The notes beneath the pieces were generated by a model. It saw only the letters and a program-made list of their open reading frames with translations, was not told where the DNA came from and ran no database searches. Below are positions 35,140 to 47,336 of a stretch of DNA of 64,000 nucleotides, in pieces. The DNA is taken from NCBI GenBank assembly GCA_024280885.1, contig JAJRPF010000040.1, positions 1 through 64,000 on the forward strand, read 5' to 3'. Each line of letters opens with the position of its first letter. Positions within the stretch are counted from its first letter, which is position 1. The translations under genes and the position numbers were made by a program. The DNA is from Planctomycetota bacterium. Its GTDB lineage: Bacteria; Planctomycetota; JAJSAM01; JAJVHW01.

Positions 35140-37860
35140 TCAGAAGTCGCTCTCGGACCAATTGCTCGGAAATCCGAAGTTCTGCGTCCAGTTGCGGCCG
35201 TCGTGCCCGGTCCCCATCTCCACCCATGAAGGCATGAGGAGGTTGCGGTGGTGACCAGACGAGCCGCGCCAACTCAGGTGCGCGCCCATCGGGTCGCCCG
35301 ACCCGCGATGGATGTTCTCGGAGCAACCGGAGAACGTGTAACCCGCGGCGCGCATGCGATCGGCCGGGGCGCGCTTGCCCTCGACCGGCGAGAAGTGGTC
35401 GAAGAAGCCGAGACGACTCATGTCTTCGGAGTGACCACGCGCAGCCATGGTGAGTTGGTCGTTGATGACGAGCGCCCGGCGGTGGCCCATCATGATCCGA
35501 TACTCGTTCGTGATCTCGACCTGTCGGCGTTCGTGCTTCGTCGCGACCGATTTTGCGGCGGCGTTCTCAACCATCAGCTTCGTGTTGTACTCGTGGAGCT
35601 TGCGCTGCTGCTCGTCCTCGAAGAAGTTGCGGACGGTCAGATTCTGCCCCACGTACATGGTGACGGCCGCCATCCGGTCCTCGAGCTTCTCGGTCGGGCC
35701 GCCGAGATAGTTGATTTCGATGCGCAAGTCTTCGGCCTTCGCGAGCAGCCCCTCGATCTTGGAGTCGGAGAACACGTTCGCCTTGGCGGAGCTTTCCCAC
35801 GCCTCTTCGACCAGCTTCACACGCCCATCGACCTCGAGTTTCACCGGCGTGTATTCCTGCATCCGATTGCGATACGGATAGAAGTACTTCACCTCGTCGA
35901 AGATCAACTCCAGCGCGAAGTTGCGCGCCTTCTCGAGCTTCGCGTAGGCGTTGCGAACGCGCGCCACCTGCTTGGCCTGCTTCGAGCTCTCGATCGTCTC
36001 GACGATCTTGGTGAGAGCCGCCGTCGCCTCCGCGATCTTCTCCTTGTTGAGGATCTCCTGGAACTCATCCCAGGAGATGACGCCGCCATCCCTCTCCGGG
36101 TGTGGGACGAAGCCGGCGTCGGGCATCGTGCGGCCCTGCAAGAGCGCATGGACCATCGACGCGGAGAGCCGGAGCGAGTCGTCGTCTGTCGCGAGCGCCC
36201 GGCGCATGAACTCGGTGTACGCGTCGCGCTCGCCGACGTCCCATAGAACGACCGCGGCCGCGCGCTCCTGCTCCGGGCTCAGCTCGGCCTTGCGGAAGAG
36301 GAACGCCACCGCCTCGGCCGGCAATTCCGCGAAGGTGCGCATGACGGGCTCAGCGCTCTGCTTCGAGAGCAGCAGCGCGTCGGTCGTCGCTCCGGTGACC
36401 GTCCACGCGCCATCGGAGAGTCGCAGCGGTCCGAAGCCGCGCGGCTTCTCGCGCACCTGCGCAAGCAAGCTCTGGAGGACGCTCGCCTCCTCGCGAAGAG
36501 AGCCGAGACGCCCCTCGACGTCGCCGCGCAGGACCTTGTCCGTGATGGTGGGCAGGGCGTCTTCGAGACGCTTCGCAGCGTCGGAGAAGCGGCGCAGGCG
36601 AGCGAGATCCTCGGCGGCCGCCAGAGCACGCACCACCGATTGGCGCTGACGCGTCGCCGACGGCGACTTCTGCACGACATCGACAGCGATCATCCCGCTC
36701 GGGCTCCCGACGTCGTAGTCGGTGGTCCGCGCAACGAGCCAGGCGTCGTAGCCCGTACCGCGCAGGACGCGGAGCGCCTCGGCGACCTTCTCGGTCGCGG
36801 CGTCCTTGCGCCCCTCGTTCGCGAGCGTCTCGGCATCGGCCAGCGTCTGCTCCGCCAGCGCACGCGCCTTCCGCATCAGCGCCTCGAGGTGTCGCGCGAC
36901 CTCGCGTTCGGCGGACCGATCGAGCGCGGGAGTGCGCAGTAGCCAGCCGTTCCAGAGGTCGAGCGCGTCAGAAAGCCGCCCGTCGCTCGTCGCCCGCCGC
37001 GCCTCGTTCGTGGTGCGCGCCTTGTCATCCGTCGCTCGCGACGACGACTCGAGCGCGAGACGATCCAGGAGTTCGCGCAACTCGACGAGAGCGGCAAGAT
37101 CATCGCCATGCCGGTCGAGCAACTTCCGAATGCGCGAACGGATTTGGACCGGTGCCATCTGGTTCCACGACGTGCGCAACTCGACCACGGCGGCACGCCA
37201 CGGCGCGTCGGGGCCGCCGGGCTTGCCGGCAGCGGGGGCTGCACCGGCGCTGATTGCGGAGCGGATCACAGCTCTCGCCCGGACGGCGTTGGGCTCCGAG
37301 GGAAGCTCCGCCAGGAACGAGTTCAAGATGGCGCTCCGGCGCTCCGTCTGCGTCGAGAGATCGGCGCGCTCGACGGCCGCACGCGCGGCGGTCTCCCACG
37401 TGTGGTCACGCGTGGCGGCCGCTGCGCTATCGTAGGCGCCGAGCCCGAGCCACGCGGCGACTCCGAAGACGATAGGCATCGCGAGCATGCCCCACGAGGG
37501 CTTCTTCACGCTGACGCGACGCTGCCGGACGGACTCTGCCGCCTCGGCCAGGAACGTGATGACCGTCTGCCCGATCTCAAGCTCATCGCCCGGCTGCAAT
37601 CGGGCCGAACGCACAGGCTTGCCGCCGAGATGCGTGCCGTTCGACGAGCCCTCATCCACGACGCGCCAGCCACCGCGCGAGCCCTCGCCCGACCGCACAC
37701 CGTCGCCCGACAGTGGGTAGAACGTGCAATGACGGCGGCTCGCCTGCTGCTCGGCAAGGACGACATCGCAGTCGTCTTCGCGCCCGAACGTGACCGGATC
37801 AGAGCCCAGGGGCACCGTCTGCTCCGCGCCGTCGCCGGTCAAGACATGTAGTTCGGCCAT
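35140..37860 (-). CDS. FHA-transmembrane-CAP protein
   Basis: 906 residues. The N-terminal FHA domain is canonical (FGREDDC, ASRRH, SSNGTHLGG). A transmembrane helix follows at about 148-165 (WGMLAMPIVFGVAAWLGLGAY). Then come about 550 residues of helical sequence with coiled-coil stretches. The last 130 are a CAP/SCP domain: HSEDMSRLGFFDHFSP, SENIHRG, HHRNLL and WTQNFGFP. Family knowledge: CAP domains act outside the cell as lipid- or protein-binding or protease-like modules. The layout puts a phosphothreonine reader inside and CAP outside. ATG 37860 begins right at the FHA. Confidence 0.88.
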   Translation of the reverse strand: MAELHVLTGDGAEQTVPLGSDPVTFGREDDCDVVLAEQQASRRHCTFYPLSGDGVRSGEGSRGGWRVVDEGSSNGTHLGGKPVRSARLQPGDELEIGQTVITFLAEAAESVRQRRVSVKKPSWGMLAMPIVFGVAAWLGLGAYDSAAAATRDHTWETAARAAVERADLSTQTERRSAILNSFLAELPSEPNAVRARAVIRSAISAGAAPAAGKPGGPDAPWRAAVVELRTSWNQMAPVQIRSRIRKLLDRHGDDLAALVELRELLDRLALESSSRATDDKARTTNEARRATSDGRLSDALDLWNGWLLRTPALDRSAEREVARHLEALMRKARALAEQTLADAETLANEGRKDAATEKVAEALRVLRGTGYDAWLVARTTDYDVGSPSGMIAVDVVQKSPSATRQRQSVVRALAAAEDLARLRRFSDAAKRLEDALPTITDKVLRGDVEGRLGSLREEASVLQSLLAQVREKPRGFGPLRLSDGAWTVTGATTDALLLSKQSAEPVMRTFAELPAEAVAFLFRKAELSPEQERAAAVVLWDVGERDAYTEFMRRALATDDDSLRLSASMVHALLQGRTMPDAGFVPHPERDGGVISWDEFQEILNKEKIAEATAALTKIVETIESSKQAKQVARVRNAYAKLEKARNFALELIFDEVKYFYPYRNRMQEYTPVKLEVDGRVKLVEEAWESSAKANVFSDSKIEGLLAKAEDLRIEINYLGGPTEKLEDRMAAVTMYVGQNLTVRNFFEDEQQRKLHEYNTKLMVENAAAKSVATKHERRQVEITNEYRIMMGHRRALVINDQLTMAARGHSEDMSRLGFFDHFSPVEGKRAPADRMRAAGYTFSGCSENIHRGSGDPMGAHLSWRGSSGHHRNLLMPSWVEMGTGHDGRNWTQNFGFPSNWSESDF

Positions 37861-38358
37861 GGGCTCTCTCGTTCTCTCCGGTTTCGGCGCGGGTTCCGTG
37901 CGCTCCGGGCTGTGCACGGTCCGCCACCGTGCGCGCCGTCAGCGTACCACTGCGGGTGCCGAAACGTCGTGCCTCTGGAGGCGGGTTGACGCTGACGTCG
38001 GATGGGGAGGGGCGAGATCGGCGTGGATCGCGACGCCGCGATCCCCCTCTGGTGATCGGGAACGGAGGTGGGAAACAGAAAGCCCGGGCTCCGCGACGAC
38101 GCCGGAAATGAGAGCGAGTGGCGCGTCGTGAGCTTCGCTCGCGGCGTGACGCTCGCGGTGAGGTGCAGGGAACGGCTTCCGCTGGCGAACCCCACCCTCG
38201 CGACGCGGGACTTCACACGTCGAGGCCCCGACCCGATGCGGGCGCGCGACCTCCGAGCGCCGCCCCGGTTGAAGCAGCCGGAACCGCGACCGGAGCCGAA
38301 CATGCGAGCGAGAGCGAGCGGGGAGCCGGAGGCGACCCAAACGCAATGCCGCGGTCCC
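37861..38358. other. 498-base gap without a gene
   Basis: Upstream of the FHA-CAP gene and downstream of the lipoprotein gene. Frames on both strands are short and Arg-rich, without a ribosome site or family resemblance. It is GC-rich with minor hairpins (for example the AGCCCGGGCT palindrome near 38084). No promoter hexamers were convincing. Confidence 0.5.
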
Positions 38359-40980
38359 TCACGGGATGCGGACGGAGACTGCGCCGCCGTCGTCGACGCG
38401 CACGCTCCTACGCCCCACCTCGCCGGTCGCGCCGCGCAGGACGACGCTGACCTCGCCCGCTGGCACGCCGCGGATGACGAGGTCGCCCTCGACGGGCACG
38501 CGGAAGCGGGCACCGAGTTCGGTGGCCCGCGGGCCCCAGCCGAAGAGCGTCTTGCCCTCGTCGGCGGACGTCAGCGCGACCACGGCATCGCGCGCATTGA
38601 TCGCGTCGCGATCGAAGACCACCGTCAGCGTGCCATGCGGCGGATAGCGCACCACGAGATCCTCGGCCGGCCCCTCGCCCACGGAGAAGCGCAACTCGGC
38701 AACGGGCTTGCCGTTCTCGATCACGCGGGCGAGCCACTTTCCACCCGTGAGTCCGGAAATCTCGGTCGCCCCGCCTTCGCCGGTCCAGAACGTCTCGGGT
38801 TTCCGGCCGCGCACGCTGAGGCAGGCCACACGGACGCGACGCCCCGAGAGCGCCGTGCCATCACTGTCTTCGAGACGCAGGTTGCGCACCTCGGTGCGGC
38901 GCAGAACGAGCCGCATCGGCGGCCGCTCTCCGTCCGGGATCACGACGTCGCCACGGTAGAAGCGGAACGCTCCGCCCTTCGCGACGACGTGGTACGTCCC
39001 CCGGCGCACGAGTTGGATGGCTCCGGTCGCGAGTTCGCCTTCGCCAGCACCATCCGCGCCCGGCACGATCCGCACGACGCGCGGGCGGGCCGACGGATCG
39101 GCGGCGCTCCGCAGTTGGACGACGACGGGAACGCGCTCAACGCCTTCGGGGTACTCCAGCTCGAAGCGAACCGGGGCGGGCCGTTCCGCCACGAGGACAA
39201 CGTCGGTGGTCCCCGACTCGACGACCGTGCCGCCGACGTCGAACCCCGGTGCGCGCGCCCGCACGCCGTACGTCCCCGCGGGGAGATCCGGGATGCGAAA
39301 CGTGCCGTCGTCAGCAAGGGGGACGTTGCGACGCAACTCCGAGTACTCGGGATGGTTCAGCGCTGACACGGTGACCGTCCCGCCCGCCGTCACCGGACCA
39401 CCGCGCACATCGACGATGCGACCGGCGATCTCCTCTCCGCCCTGTAAGTCGAGGTCGGCGCGTTCGTCTCCGCCTGCGGCGATCGGCCGCTCGAATTGCG
39501 CGCCGTCGACGTCGAAGCGCAGGCTGCCGGCATGTGCGGGCACGCCCGTTAGCAGGAACGACCCGTCGGGCGCCGAACGCACGGAACGCGCCCACACCAT
39601 GCCCATGACCGCCGCCTGATACTTCTCCATCCCACGCGGCTCGGACTCGAACACAACGGGTACACCAGGACTCGGCGCGCCGGACGCGCGTCGGACGACA
39701 CCCTCGATAGAACGGAGCGCGCCGAGCGTCAGCGTGGCTTCGCCGTCCGCCGACCGGACTTCGTGGCCGTCGCTCCATGCAAAGCCGCGACGCGTGGCCG
39801 CGATCACAACTGCCGCGTCCGAGCCGCGCGGCGGCGCCGGGCACCAATCGAAGGAGAAGCGGCCGTCCGGTCCCGCGACGGGGCCCACGACGCGCTCAAC
39901 TCGGCCGTCGGCGCGCGGCATCGAGGCCAGCACACGCGCGCCTGGCACCGGAGTTCCATCGGGACCAACGACGCGTCCTGCCACCGGAGTGGCGCGCGCC
40001 AGGCGGAACTCCAACTCGCCGGCCTCGGGGATCGCGTGGGAGACCCAGCCTCGCCCGCGCCCGAACGCCGCAATCCAGCCCAAGCGCGGCGCGATCAGCG
40101 AGTAGCGGCCCTCCGCGTCCGTCACCGTGCGCACTTCCGGTCGCTCGACAAACATGACGATAGCGCCGACGAGTGGCCGCCCCGACTCGGCTTCCTGGAC
40201 CCAGCCGGTCACCGGAGCGAGCCGTGGCGCGGCCAGTTCCAGCGCCGGCGCATCGGCGGCCAGCGGCAGGTCAACCGTGGTGCGCGCGCCGCGGCGATCG
40301 GCGTCCGTAACCACGAACTCCAGCGGTCCTTCGGGCGCGAAGAAGGAGGCGACGCCGTCATCGCCGGTCACGACTTCCTCGAGGTACGCGACGGTGCGCG
40401 CCTCGACGGTGACACCGCGGAGCGCGTCGCCCGCACCATCGTGAACGCGAATGGCAATGCGCTGCCCGCGTCGGATGCCGAAGCGCGCGTCGCCCTCCGG
40501 CAGGTGCATCGATCCGATCACGCGCGGCGCGAACCCTCCGAGGCCCGTGGCAAAGCCATCCTGTGCGACACGGACAAGCCAGTGATCGCGCGGCGCCGGC
40601 CCGATACGGTAGCGCCCGTCCGCGTCGGTCTCGCTCGTCGCGATGACGCGCAGCGGCGGCAATCCGTCGGGCCGCGGAACGACCAATTCGACACGCGCAC
40701 CGGCGAGGGGCGCCAGCGTGGAGAAGTCGGGCAGTTGACCGTTCGGCATCGACCGCACGATCCCGGTGTGCCAGACGGCGAACTCGGACTCGGCGTACTC
40801 GAGTTCCCACGGGGCCGGCGCGTACGAGCCCTCGTCAAGCGCGACGTCAATCCCGGTCGTCGCTTTCCCGGGACGCTCGCCGCAGCCGCCGAGCCCGATT
40901 GCGAGGAGCCCGATCGCCAGAACACCGACACCGACCAACCGGGCACCCGGTCCAAACGCCACACGTTTCTCTCGCTGCAT
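38359..40980 (-). CDS. giant lipoprotein of carboxypeptidase-regulatory-like domains
   Basis: 873 residues. A lipoprotein signal is clear: basic start MQREKR, hydrophobic stretch and lipobox IGLGGC at about residue 34. The rest is a chain of beta modules with repeated TDADGRYRIGPAP, GRVVGPDGTPVPGARV, GTFRIPDLPAGTYGVRAR signatures (CarboxypepD_reg type), with no catalytic region. It is related in style to the genes at 20769 and 47826 but anchored by lipid. ATG 40980 gives the lipobox at the proper place. It lies 91 bases downstream of the sigma-54 activator gene on the same strand; that activator could regulate it. Confidence 0.85.
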   Translation of the reverse strand: MQREKRVAFGPGARLVGVGVLAIGLLAIGLGGCGERPGKATTGIDVALDEGSYAPAPWELEYAESEFAVWHTGIVRSMPNGQLPDFSTLAPLAGARVELVVPRPDGLPPLRVIATSETDADGRYRIGPAPRDHWLVRVAQDGFATGLGGFAPRVIGSMHLPEGDARFGIRRGQRIAIRVHDGAGDALRGVTVEARTVAYLEEVVTGDDGVASFFAPEGPLEFVVTDADRRGARTTVDLPLAADAPALELAAPRLAPVTGWVQEAESGRPLVGAIVMFVERPEVRTVTDAEGRYSLIAPRLGWIAAFGRGRGWVSHAIPEAGELEFRLARATPVAGRVVGPDGTPVPGARVLASMPRADGRVERVVGPVAGPDGRFSFDWCPAPPRGSDAAVVIAATRRGFAWSDGHEVRSADGEATLTLGALRSIEGVVRRASGAPSPGVPVVFESEPRGMEKYQAAVMGMVWARSVRSAPDGSFLLTGVPAHAGSLRFDVDGAQFERPIAAGGDERADLDLQGGEEIAGRIVDVRGGPVTAGGTVTVSALNHPEYSELRRNVPLADDGTFRIPDLPAGTYGVRARAPGFDVGGTVVESGTTDVVLVAERPAPVRFELEYPEGVERVPVVVQLRSAADPSARPRVVRIVPGADGAGEGELATGAIQLVRRGTYHVVAKGGAFRFYRGDVVIPDGERPPMRLVLRRTEVRNLRLEDSDGTALSGRRVRVACLSVRGRKPETFWTGEGGATEISGLTGGKWLARVIENGKPVAELRFSVGEGPAEDLVVRYPPHGTLTVVFDRDAINARDAVVALTSADEGKTLFGWGPRATELGARFRVPVEGDLVIRGVPAGEVSVVLRGATGEVGRRSVRVDDGGAVSVRIP

Positions 40981-41071
40981 CAGGAATGCTCCCGCTCGCC
41001 GTGGAGCCCCCGCCAAAACGCACCGCCCGCGACTTGTACGATGGAGACCGTGGGAAGTGACGTGCAAAACT

Positions 41072-43054
<1,983 letters not shown>

Positions 43055-43126
43055 CCCAATCTATCGCGGGGAACGCGTCTGGGCGCGCTCGCCTCGGGCT
43101 TCTACCGCCGTGGGCTCGACGTACGA

Positions 43127-45556
43127 TCAGAGAAGTGTCAACTTGGCCTGCGAGAGCGCCAGGGTCTTCTCGCCCTTGCCGCGGAAGAAGATGGTCACGC
43201 GCGTTCGCGGGCCGTGTCCGTCGAGGCGGCGCACAGTGCCCTCGCCAAAGACCGCGTGTCGGACCTTCGCCCCGCGGCAGAGGACGCCACTCGGCTCGGC
43301 TACAGAACCGGGGTCCTCGTCGATGCCGTCGTACTCGACGACGGGGTCGATGCCTTCCTCGACGTGATCATCGGCCGCGCCAGCCCCTCCGCCAGCAGAG
43401 GAAGTGCCACCGGAGAAACCACTGAATCCGACCGATGACGATGAGCCGGAGTGACGCCGGTTTTCCCAGCCGCCGGAAGCCCCTCGGCTGGACGTGGAAC
43501 GCCTGCCAGATGCGCCGCCCCATGGCGACCGACTAGCGCTCCGCCGCCCCCAGACGCTGCCATCGTCCGCACCGTACCCGTCGGAGTACGAGTCGGACTC
43601 AGCCATGATCTCGTGGTGATCGACGTCGATCGCCTCCTGCGGAAGCTCCATCAGGAAGGGACTGGCCCCGCCGCAGAGGTTGCCCGCAAGCCGTGCCCGA
43701 CGCTCGCGGGCGTACGAGAGCGTGAGTTGATCCTTCGCGCGCGTGATCCCAACGAAGAGCAACCGCCGCTCCTCTTCGACCGCCTTGCTGCTCTCGGCCG
43801 AGCGCGAGTGCGGGAGGAGCCCGTCCTCGACGCCCGCGACGAAGACGTGCGGGAATTCGAGCCCCTTCGCAGAGTGCAACGTCATCAGCGCGACGCGGGG
43901 CATATCCGGGTCGTATTTGTCGGAGTCGGAGACGAGCCCCACCTCGTGCAGGAAGTCCGGCAGCGATGCCGACTCGCCAGCGCGGATGTCGTATTCCTCG
44001 GCGCCGCCGATCAACTCGCGCACGTTCTCGACACGATCGACGTGGTCCTCGGGATACGTCCGCTTGAGATGGTCCTCGTAGTGCAACAGCGTGATCGTCT
44101 CGCGCACCAACTCGGCCACCGAGCCCACGGCGCCGCGCTCAAGTCGGTCGAGCAGGAGGGTGACATCGCGCAGCGCAAGCGTGGCCTTCTTCGGCAACTC
44201 CTGCGCGTCGGCCATGGCGACCAGCCCGTGACGCGCAGTCCAACCGTGTTCGCGACACGCGGCGAAGAGCTTCGTCAGCGACTTGGCCCCGATGCCGCGC
44301 TTCGGTGTCGTGAGCACGCGTGTCATGGACTCGCGATCAGCGGGATTCGCCAGCACCTTCAGATACGCGAGCAGATCCTTCACCTCGGCCCGCTGGTAGA
44401 ACTCGACGCCCTTCACGATCATGTAGGGGACGCCTCGCAAACGCAGCCCGGCCTCGATGGCGCGGCTCTGCGCGTTCACGCGATAGAAGACGGCGACATC
44501 GCGATACGGCGTACCCTTCGCGTAGCCGTCCATGATCGCGTCGGCGATCGCAAGGCCCTCTTCGTGTTCGTTCGCCGCCCCCGCGATACGGACGAGTTGT
44601 CCCTCCTCGCGCGTCGTGATGAGCTGCTTTGCGTGCCGCTCCTTGTTGTTTGCGATGAGGCCGTCGGCCGCCTTCAACACGTTGCCGACGGAGCGGAAGT
44701 TCTCCTCGAGCCGCACGACCGTCGCACCGGGATAGTGCTTCTCGAACTCGAGGATGTTGCGTAGATCGGCGTTGCGGAACGCATAGATGGACTGATCCGG
44801 ATCGCCTGTCGCACAGACGTTGCGCTGCGGTTCGGCGAGCAGTCGCGCAAGGTGAAACTGCACAGGGCTCGTGTCCTGGTACTCGTCGATGAGCACGTAC
44901 TCGAAGCGCTCCTGCAAGCGCTGCCGCACCGCCTCGTCGTCGTCGAGCATGCGCCGCGCCTTGACGAGCAGGTCGTCGAAATCCACGGCGTTGGACTGCC
45001 CGAGTTCTTCCTCGTAGGCCTCGTAGATCAGAGCGGCCTTGCGCTCCATGTAGTTGTCGGCGTCCTTGACCGCGTCCTGCGGCGTGTCGCCGCCCGTCTT
45101 CCAGCGCGAGATACGGGCCCGCGCAGCGGCCGGCTTGAGTCCCGCGCCCTCGAGTTCGGGACGCTTGAGGATCTGCCGCAGGATGCGCGACTGATCCTGC
45201 TGATCGAAGATCGAGAACCCGTGCGCGAGTCCCGCGGACTCCGGCCACCGCCGCAGGAGCGCGGCACACATCGAGTGAAACGTCTTGACCCACGCCCCCG
45301 GCTCGGCACCCGTTGCCTCGACGCGGCGGGCCATCTCCTGCGCCGCCTTGTTCGTGAACGTGATCGCCAGGATCGCCCCCGGACGGACGCCGCGCTCGAT
45401 CAACCGCCCAATCCGGTGCGTGATGACACGCGTCTTGCCAGAGCCCGGCCCCGCCACGACGAGCAGCGGGCCCTCGGCGTGCTCGACAGCAGCACGCTGG
45501 GCTTCGGTCAGGCCATGGGCAGAGGATGAAGAAGACGACACGAACCCATCATTCAA
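43127..45556 (-). CDS. uvrD: UvrD/PcrA-type DNA helicase
   Basis: 809 residues. SF1 helicase motifs: Q motif LTEAQRAAVEHA, Walker A AGPGSGKTRV, Walker B DEYQDTSPVQ, motif VI near VGITRAKDQLTL. A Gly/Ser/Arg-rich linker ends in a small C-terminal Tudor-like domain (VRHAVFGEGTVRRLDG), as in PcrA. It unwinds DNA in repair. The start is TTG at 45556 or GTG at 45541; no ATG fits. Its first 40 codons are duplicated at 47337-47460. Confidence 0.96.
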   Translation of the reverse strand: MNDGFVSSSSSSAHGLTEAQRAAVEHAEGPLLVVAGPGSGKTRVITHRIGRLIERGVRPGAILAITFTNKAAQEMARRVEATGAEPGAWVKTFHSMCAALLRRWPESAGLAHGFSIFDQQDQSRILRQILKRPELEGAGLKPAAARARISRWKTGGDTPQDAVKDADNYMERKAALIYEAYEEELGQSNAVDFDDLLVKARRMLDDDEAVRQRLQERFEYVLIDEYQDTSPVQFHLARLLAEPQRNVCATGDPDQSIYAFRNADLRNILEFEKHYPGATVVRLEENFRSVGNVLKAADGLIANNKERHAKQLITTREEGQLVRIAGAANEHEEGLAIADAIMDGYAKGTPYRDVAVFYRVNAQSRAIEAGLRLRGVPYMIVKGVEFYQRAEVKDLLAYLKVLANPADRESMTRVLTTPKRGIGAKSLTKLFAACREHGWTARHGLVAMADAQELPKKATLALRDVTLLLDRLERGAVGSVAELVRETITLLHYEDHLKRTYPEDHVDRVENVRELIGGAEEYDIRAGESASLPDFLHEVGLVSDSDKYDPDMPRVALMTLHSAKGLEFPHVFVAGVEDGLLPHSRSAESSKAVEEERRLLFVGITRAKDQLTLSYARERRARLAGNLCGGASPFLMELPQEAIDVDHHEIMAESDSYSDGYGADDGSVWGRRSASRSPWGGASGRRSTSSRGASGGWENRRHSGSSSSVGFSGFSGGTSSAGGGAGAADDHVEEGIDPVVEYDGIDEDPGSVAEPSGVLCRGAKVRHAVFGEGTVRRLDGHGPRTRVTIFFRGKGEKTLALSQAKLTLL

Positions 45557-45679
45557 CCAGCCCGCGGCGACACTCTTGTCGGAAGTCGCCCGGTCCTCCG
45601 CGAAGTCGTGCTCACGCCCCCCTCGGCGGCTCCCAGACCGGCAGCTCCGGGCGCACCTCAGGGCTCGAAGTCCGGTGCC
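45436..45679. repeat. 244-bp direct repeat, copy 1
   Basis: Aligns without gaps to 47337-47580 at about 88% identity (29 differences by my count). It covers the first 40 codons of uvrD, its upstream spacer and the tail of an LpxL-like gene. The M48 gene lies between the copies. Confidence 0.9.
45615..45662 (-). pseudogene. tail of an LpxL-like acyltransferase
   Basis: Minus strand reads EVRPELPVWEPPRGA then TGA. The last residues of the acyltransferase at 58848 are EDRPELPVWEPPPDA, so this is the C-terminus of a relative whose body is gone. It places such a gene originally just before uvrD. Copy 2 carries a more decayed version. Confidence 0.7.
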
Positions 45680-45796
45680 GTCACTTCGCTGTACACATCG
45701 AGCTCGAAGACCTCTAGGGGGGCGTGCGTGGTCTCGACAACGTGACCGCGGAGATTTCCGATCGCAGAGACGTTCGCGGACGCCGCGTGATGCTTC

Positions 45797-47272
45797 TCAG
45801 CGGTCTCGGTTCCTGAGCAACAGCCCTCCGAGGTGCATGTCCATGCAGCGTCGCTCCCACTCCGCGGCCGTGAGCTCGCCGGACTCAAGCGCCTCGAGCA
45901 CCTCGAACGGCTCGACGACGACAGACCCGCGTTCGACCGATACCGTCTCTCCGAGGACCCCGGAACGCACTTTGAAACCGAGCTCCACGAGGCGCACGGT
46001 GAGGGCGCACGCGAGGATGTGCCGGCCCTGTTGGATCGCGACTTTCGGCGACGAGAAGCGCGCCTTCGACGTACGGATCGCGATCTCCTTCTGCGCCTCC
46101 CAGGTCATGGGCAGACGGTCCAGTAGGATGCCGTCGAGCACCCCGCCGGAGGCATCTCGCACGGATCGCCACACCTCGAGATGGACCTTCTCGGCGACGT
46201 CGTCCCAGGCCATCGGCTCGGGAGGCCGCGCCTTCGCGTCTCGATTCTCGTGGGTCCACGTCGCTCGCTCCACCGCGCCCCGGTCGGCGAGCAGGCCGAT
46301 CGCTGGTCGCGTATCGGTCGGCTCTTCGGCGGTCGGCGCGTTCTCCAGCGCCGCGACGCGATGCGCGAGCGGCGGGTGTGAGTCGTAGATCTCAAGTCGG
46401 GGGCGCTCCATCTCGCGCGAGATGGATTGTTCCATGAGTTCGGTCACCCGCTCGTGGCGCATGAAACGGTCGAGCCCCTCCGACATCGAGGGGAGATAGC
46501 CAGCAGCGAGCACGGGGAGGAACTCGTGTTGCATGAAGGCGTGGAACGCCTCTGTTCCGGCATGGCTCTTCTGCAGCCCCGAGATCAGCGGCGCGGCACC
46601 GACGACGCGCGCGGCGAGGGCGTCAGCAGCGTACTCCTGGCGCCGCGAAATGGACTGCGTCACGCGCAGGAATAGCCGGGAGTACCCGACGAAGACGAAC
46701 CGGATGACCGACTGCTCCAGCGACATGATCGTGATGCTGATCGCGGAGCGCGCCTTGTGGATCCAAGCGCCGAGTCGGGTGTCCTGTCCGTCGTAATGCC
46801 CGAATTCGTGAGCAACGATCGCGCGGAATTCCGAGACCGTGAGCAGGCCGAGCAGCGGCAGCCCGAGACCCATCATGCGTCGCGATCCGGCGCCGAGGAT
46901 GCCGCCACGCTGCGCCACCCAGGCGTTGACGTCGAGCTCCGCGTAGACGACTGAGGGCATCTCCTGACCGGTGGCGTTCGCCACGTCGCGCAGGACCTCG
47001 AACAACTGCGGGTGTTCCTCTGCGGTGAGCTCGGGTCCCGGGGCGACGAAGTGGTCGCGACGGGGGATCGTGGAGACGAACACGGCGAGTGCCGTGCCCG
47101 CAACGAGCACCGACACCCGCATGTAGAAGCGGCTGTCGCCGTCCCAGAGAGAGTACGCAATAGCTCCGAGTGCCGCGATGACGACGATCGCCAGGACGTA
47201 GAACCCGACGAACAGAGCGATCGCGACGATCGCCCGTCCCATCACCGAAGGCCGACCCGTGGTGCGCGCCAT
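45797..47272 (-). CDS. M48-family membrane metalloprotease (HtpX-like)
   Basis: 491 residues. Two N-terminal transmembrane helices lie at about 12-60, then the zinc motif AHEFGH (155-159) and the downstream Glu in QEYAADALAARV. This is the HtpX/Ste24 arrangement of membrane proteases that clear damaged proteins. The ATG at 47272 follows GGAGGAGACGGT; the frame stays open far upstream through repeated DNA and is not an extension. It sits alone between two direct repeats, so it may have arrived with a duplication or recombination event. Confidence 0.9.
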   Translation of the reverse strand: MARTTGRPSVMGRAIVAIALFVGFYVLAIVVIAALGAIAYSLWDGDSRFYMRVSVLVAGTALAVFVSTIPRRDHFVAPGPELTAEEHPQLFEVLRDVANATGQEMPSVVYAELDVNAWVAQRGGILGAGSRRMMGLGLPLLGLLTVSEFRAIVAHEFGHYDGQDTRLGAWIHKARSAISITIMSLEQSVIRFVFVGYSRLFLRVTQSISRRQEYAADALAARVVGAAPLISGLQKSHAGTEAFHAFMQHEFLPVLAAGYLPSMSEGLDRFMRHERVTELMEQSISREMERPRLEIYDSHPPLAHRVAALENAPTAEEPTDTRPAIGLLADRGAVERATWTHENRDAKARPPEPMAWDDVAEKVHLEVWRSVRDASGGVLDGILLDRLPMTWEAQKEIAIRTSKARFSSPKVAIQQGRHILACALTVRLVELGFKVRSGVLGETVSVERGSVVVEPFEVLEALESGELTAAEWERRCMDMHLGGLLLRNRDR

Positions 47273-47336
47273 ACCGTCTCCTCCGCGGGTCACGTTACGC
47301 TGTATCGGTACCGAGACGAGAAACGGTACCCCCGTG

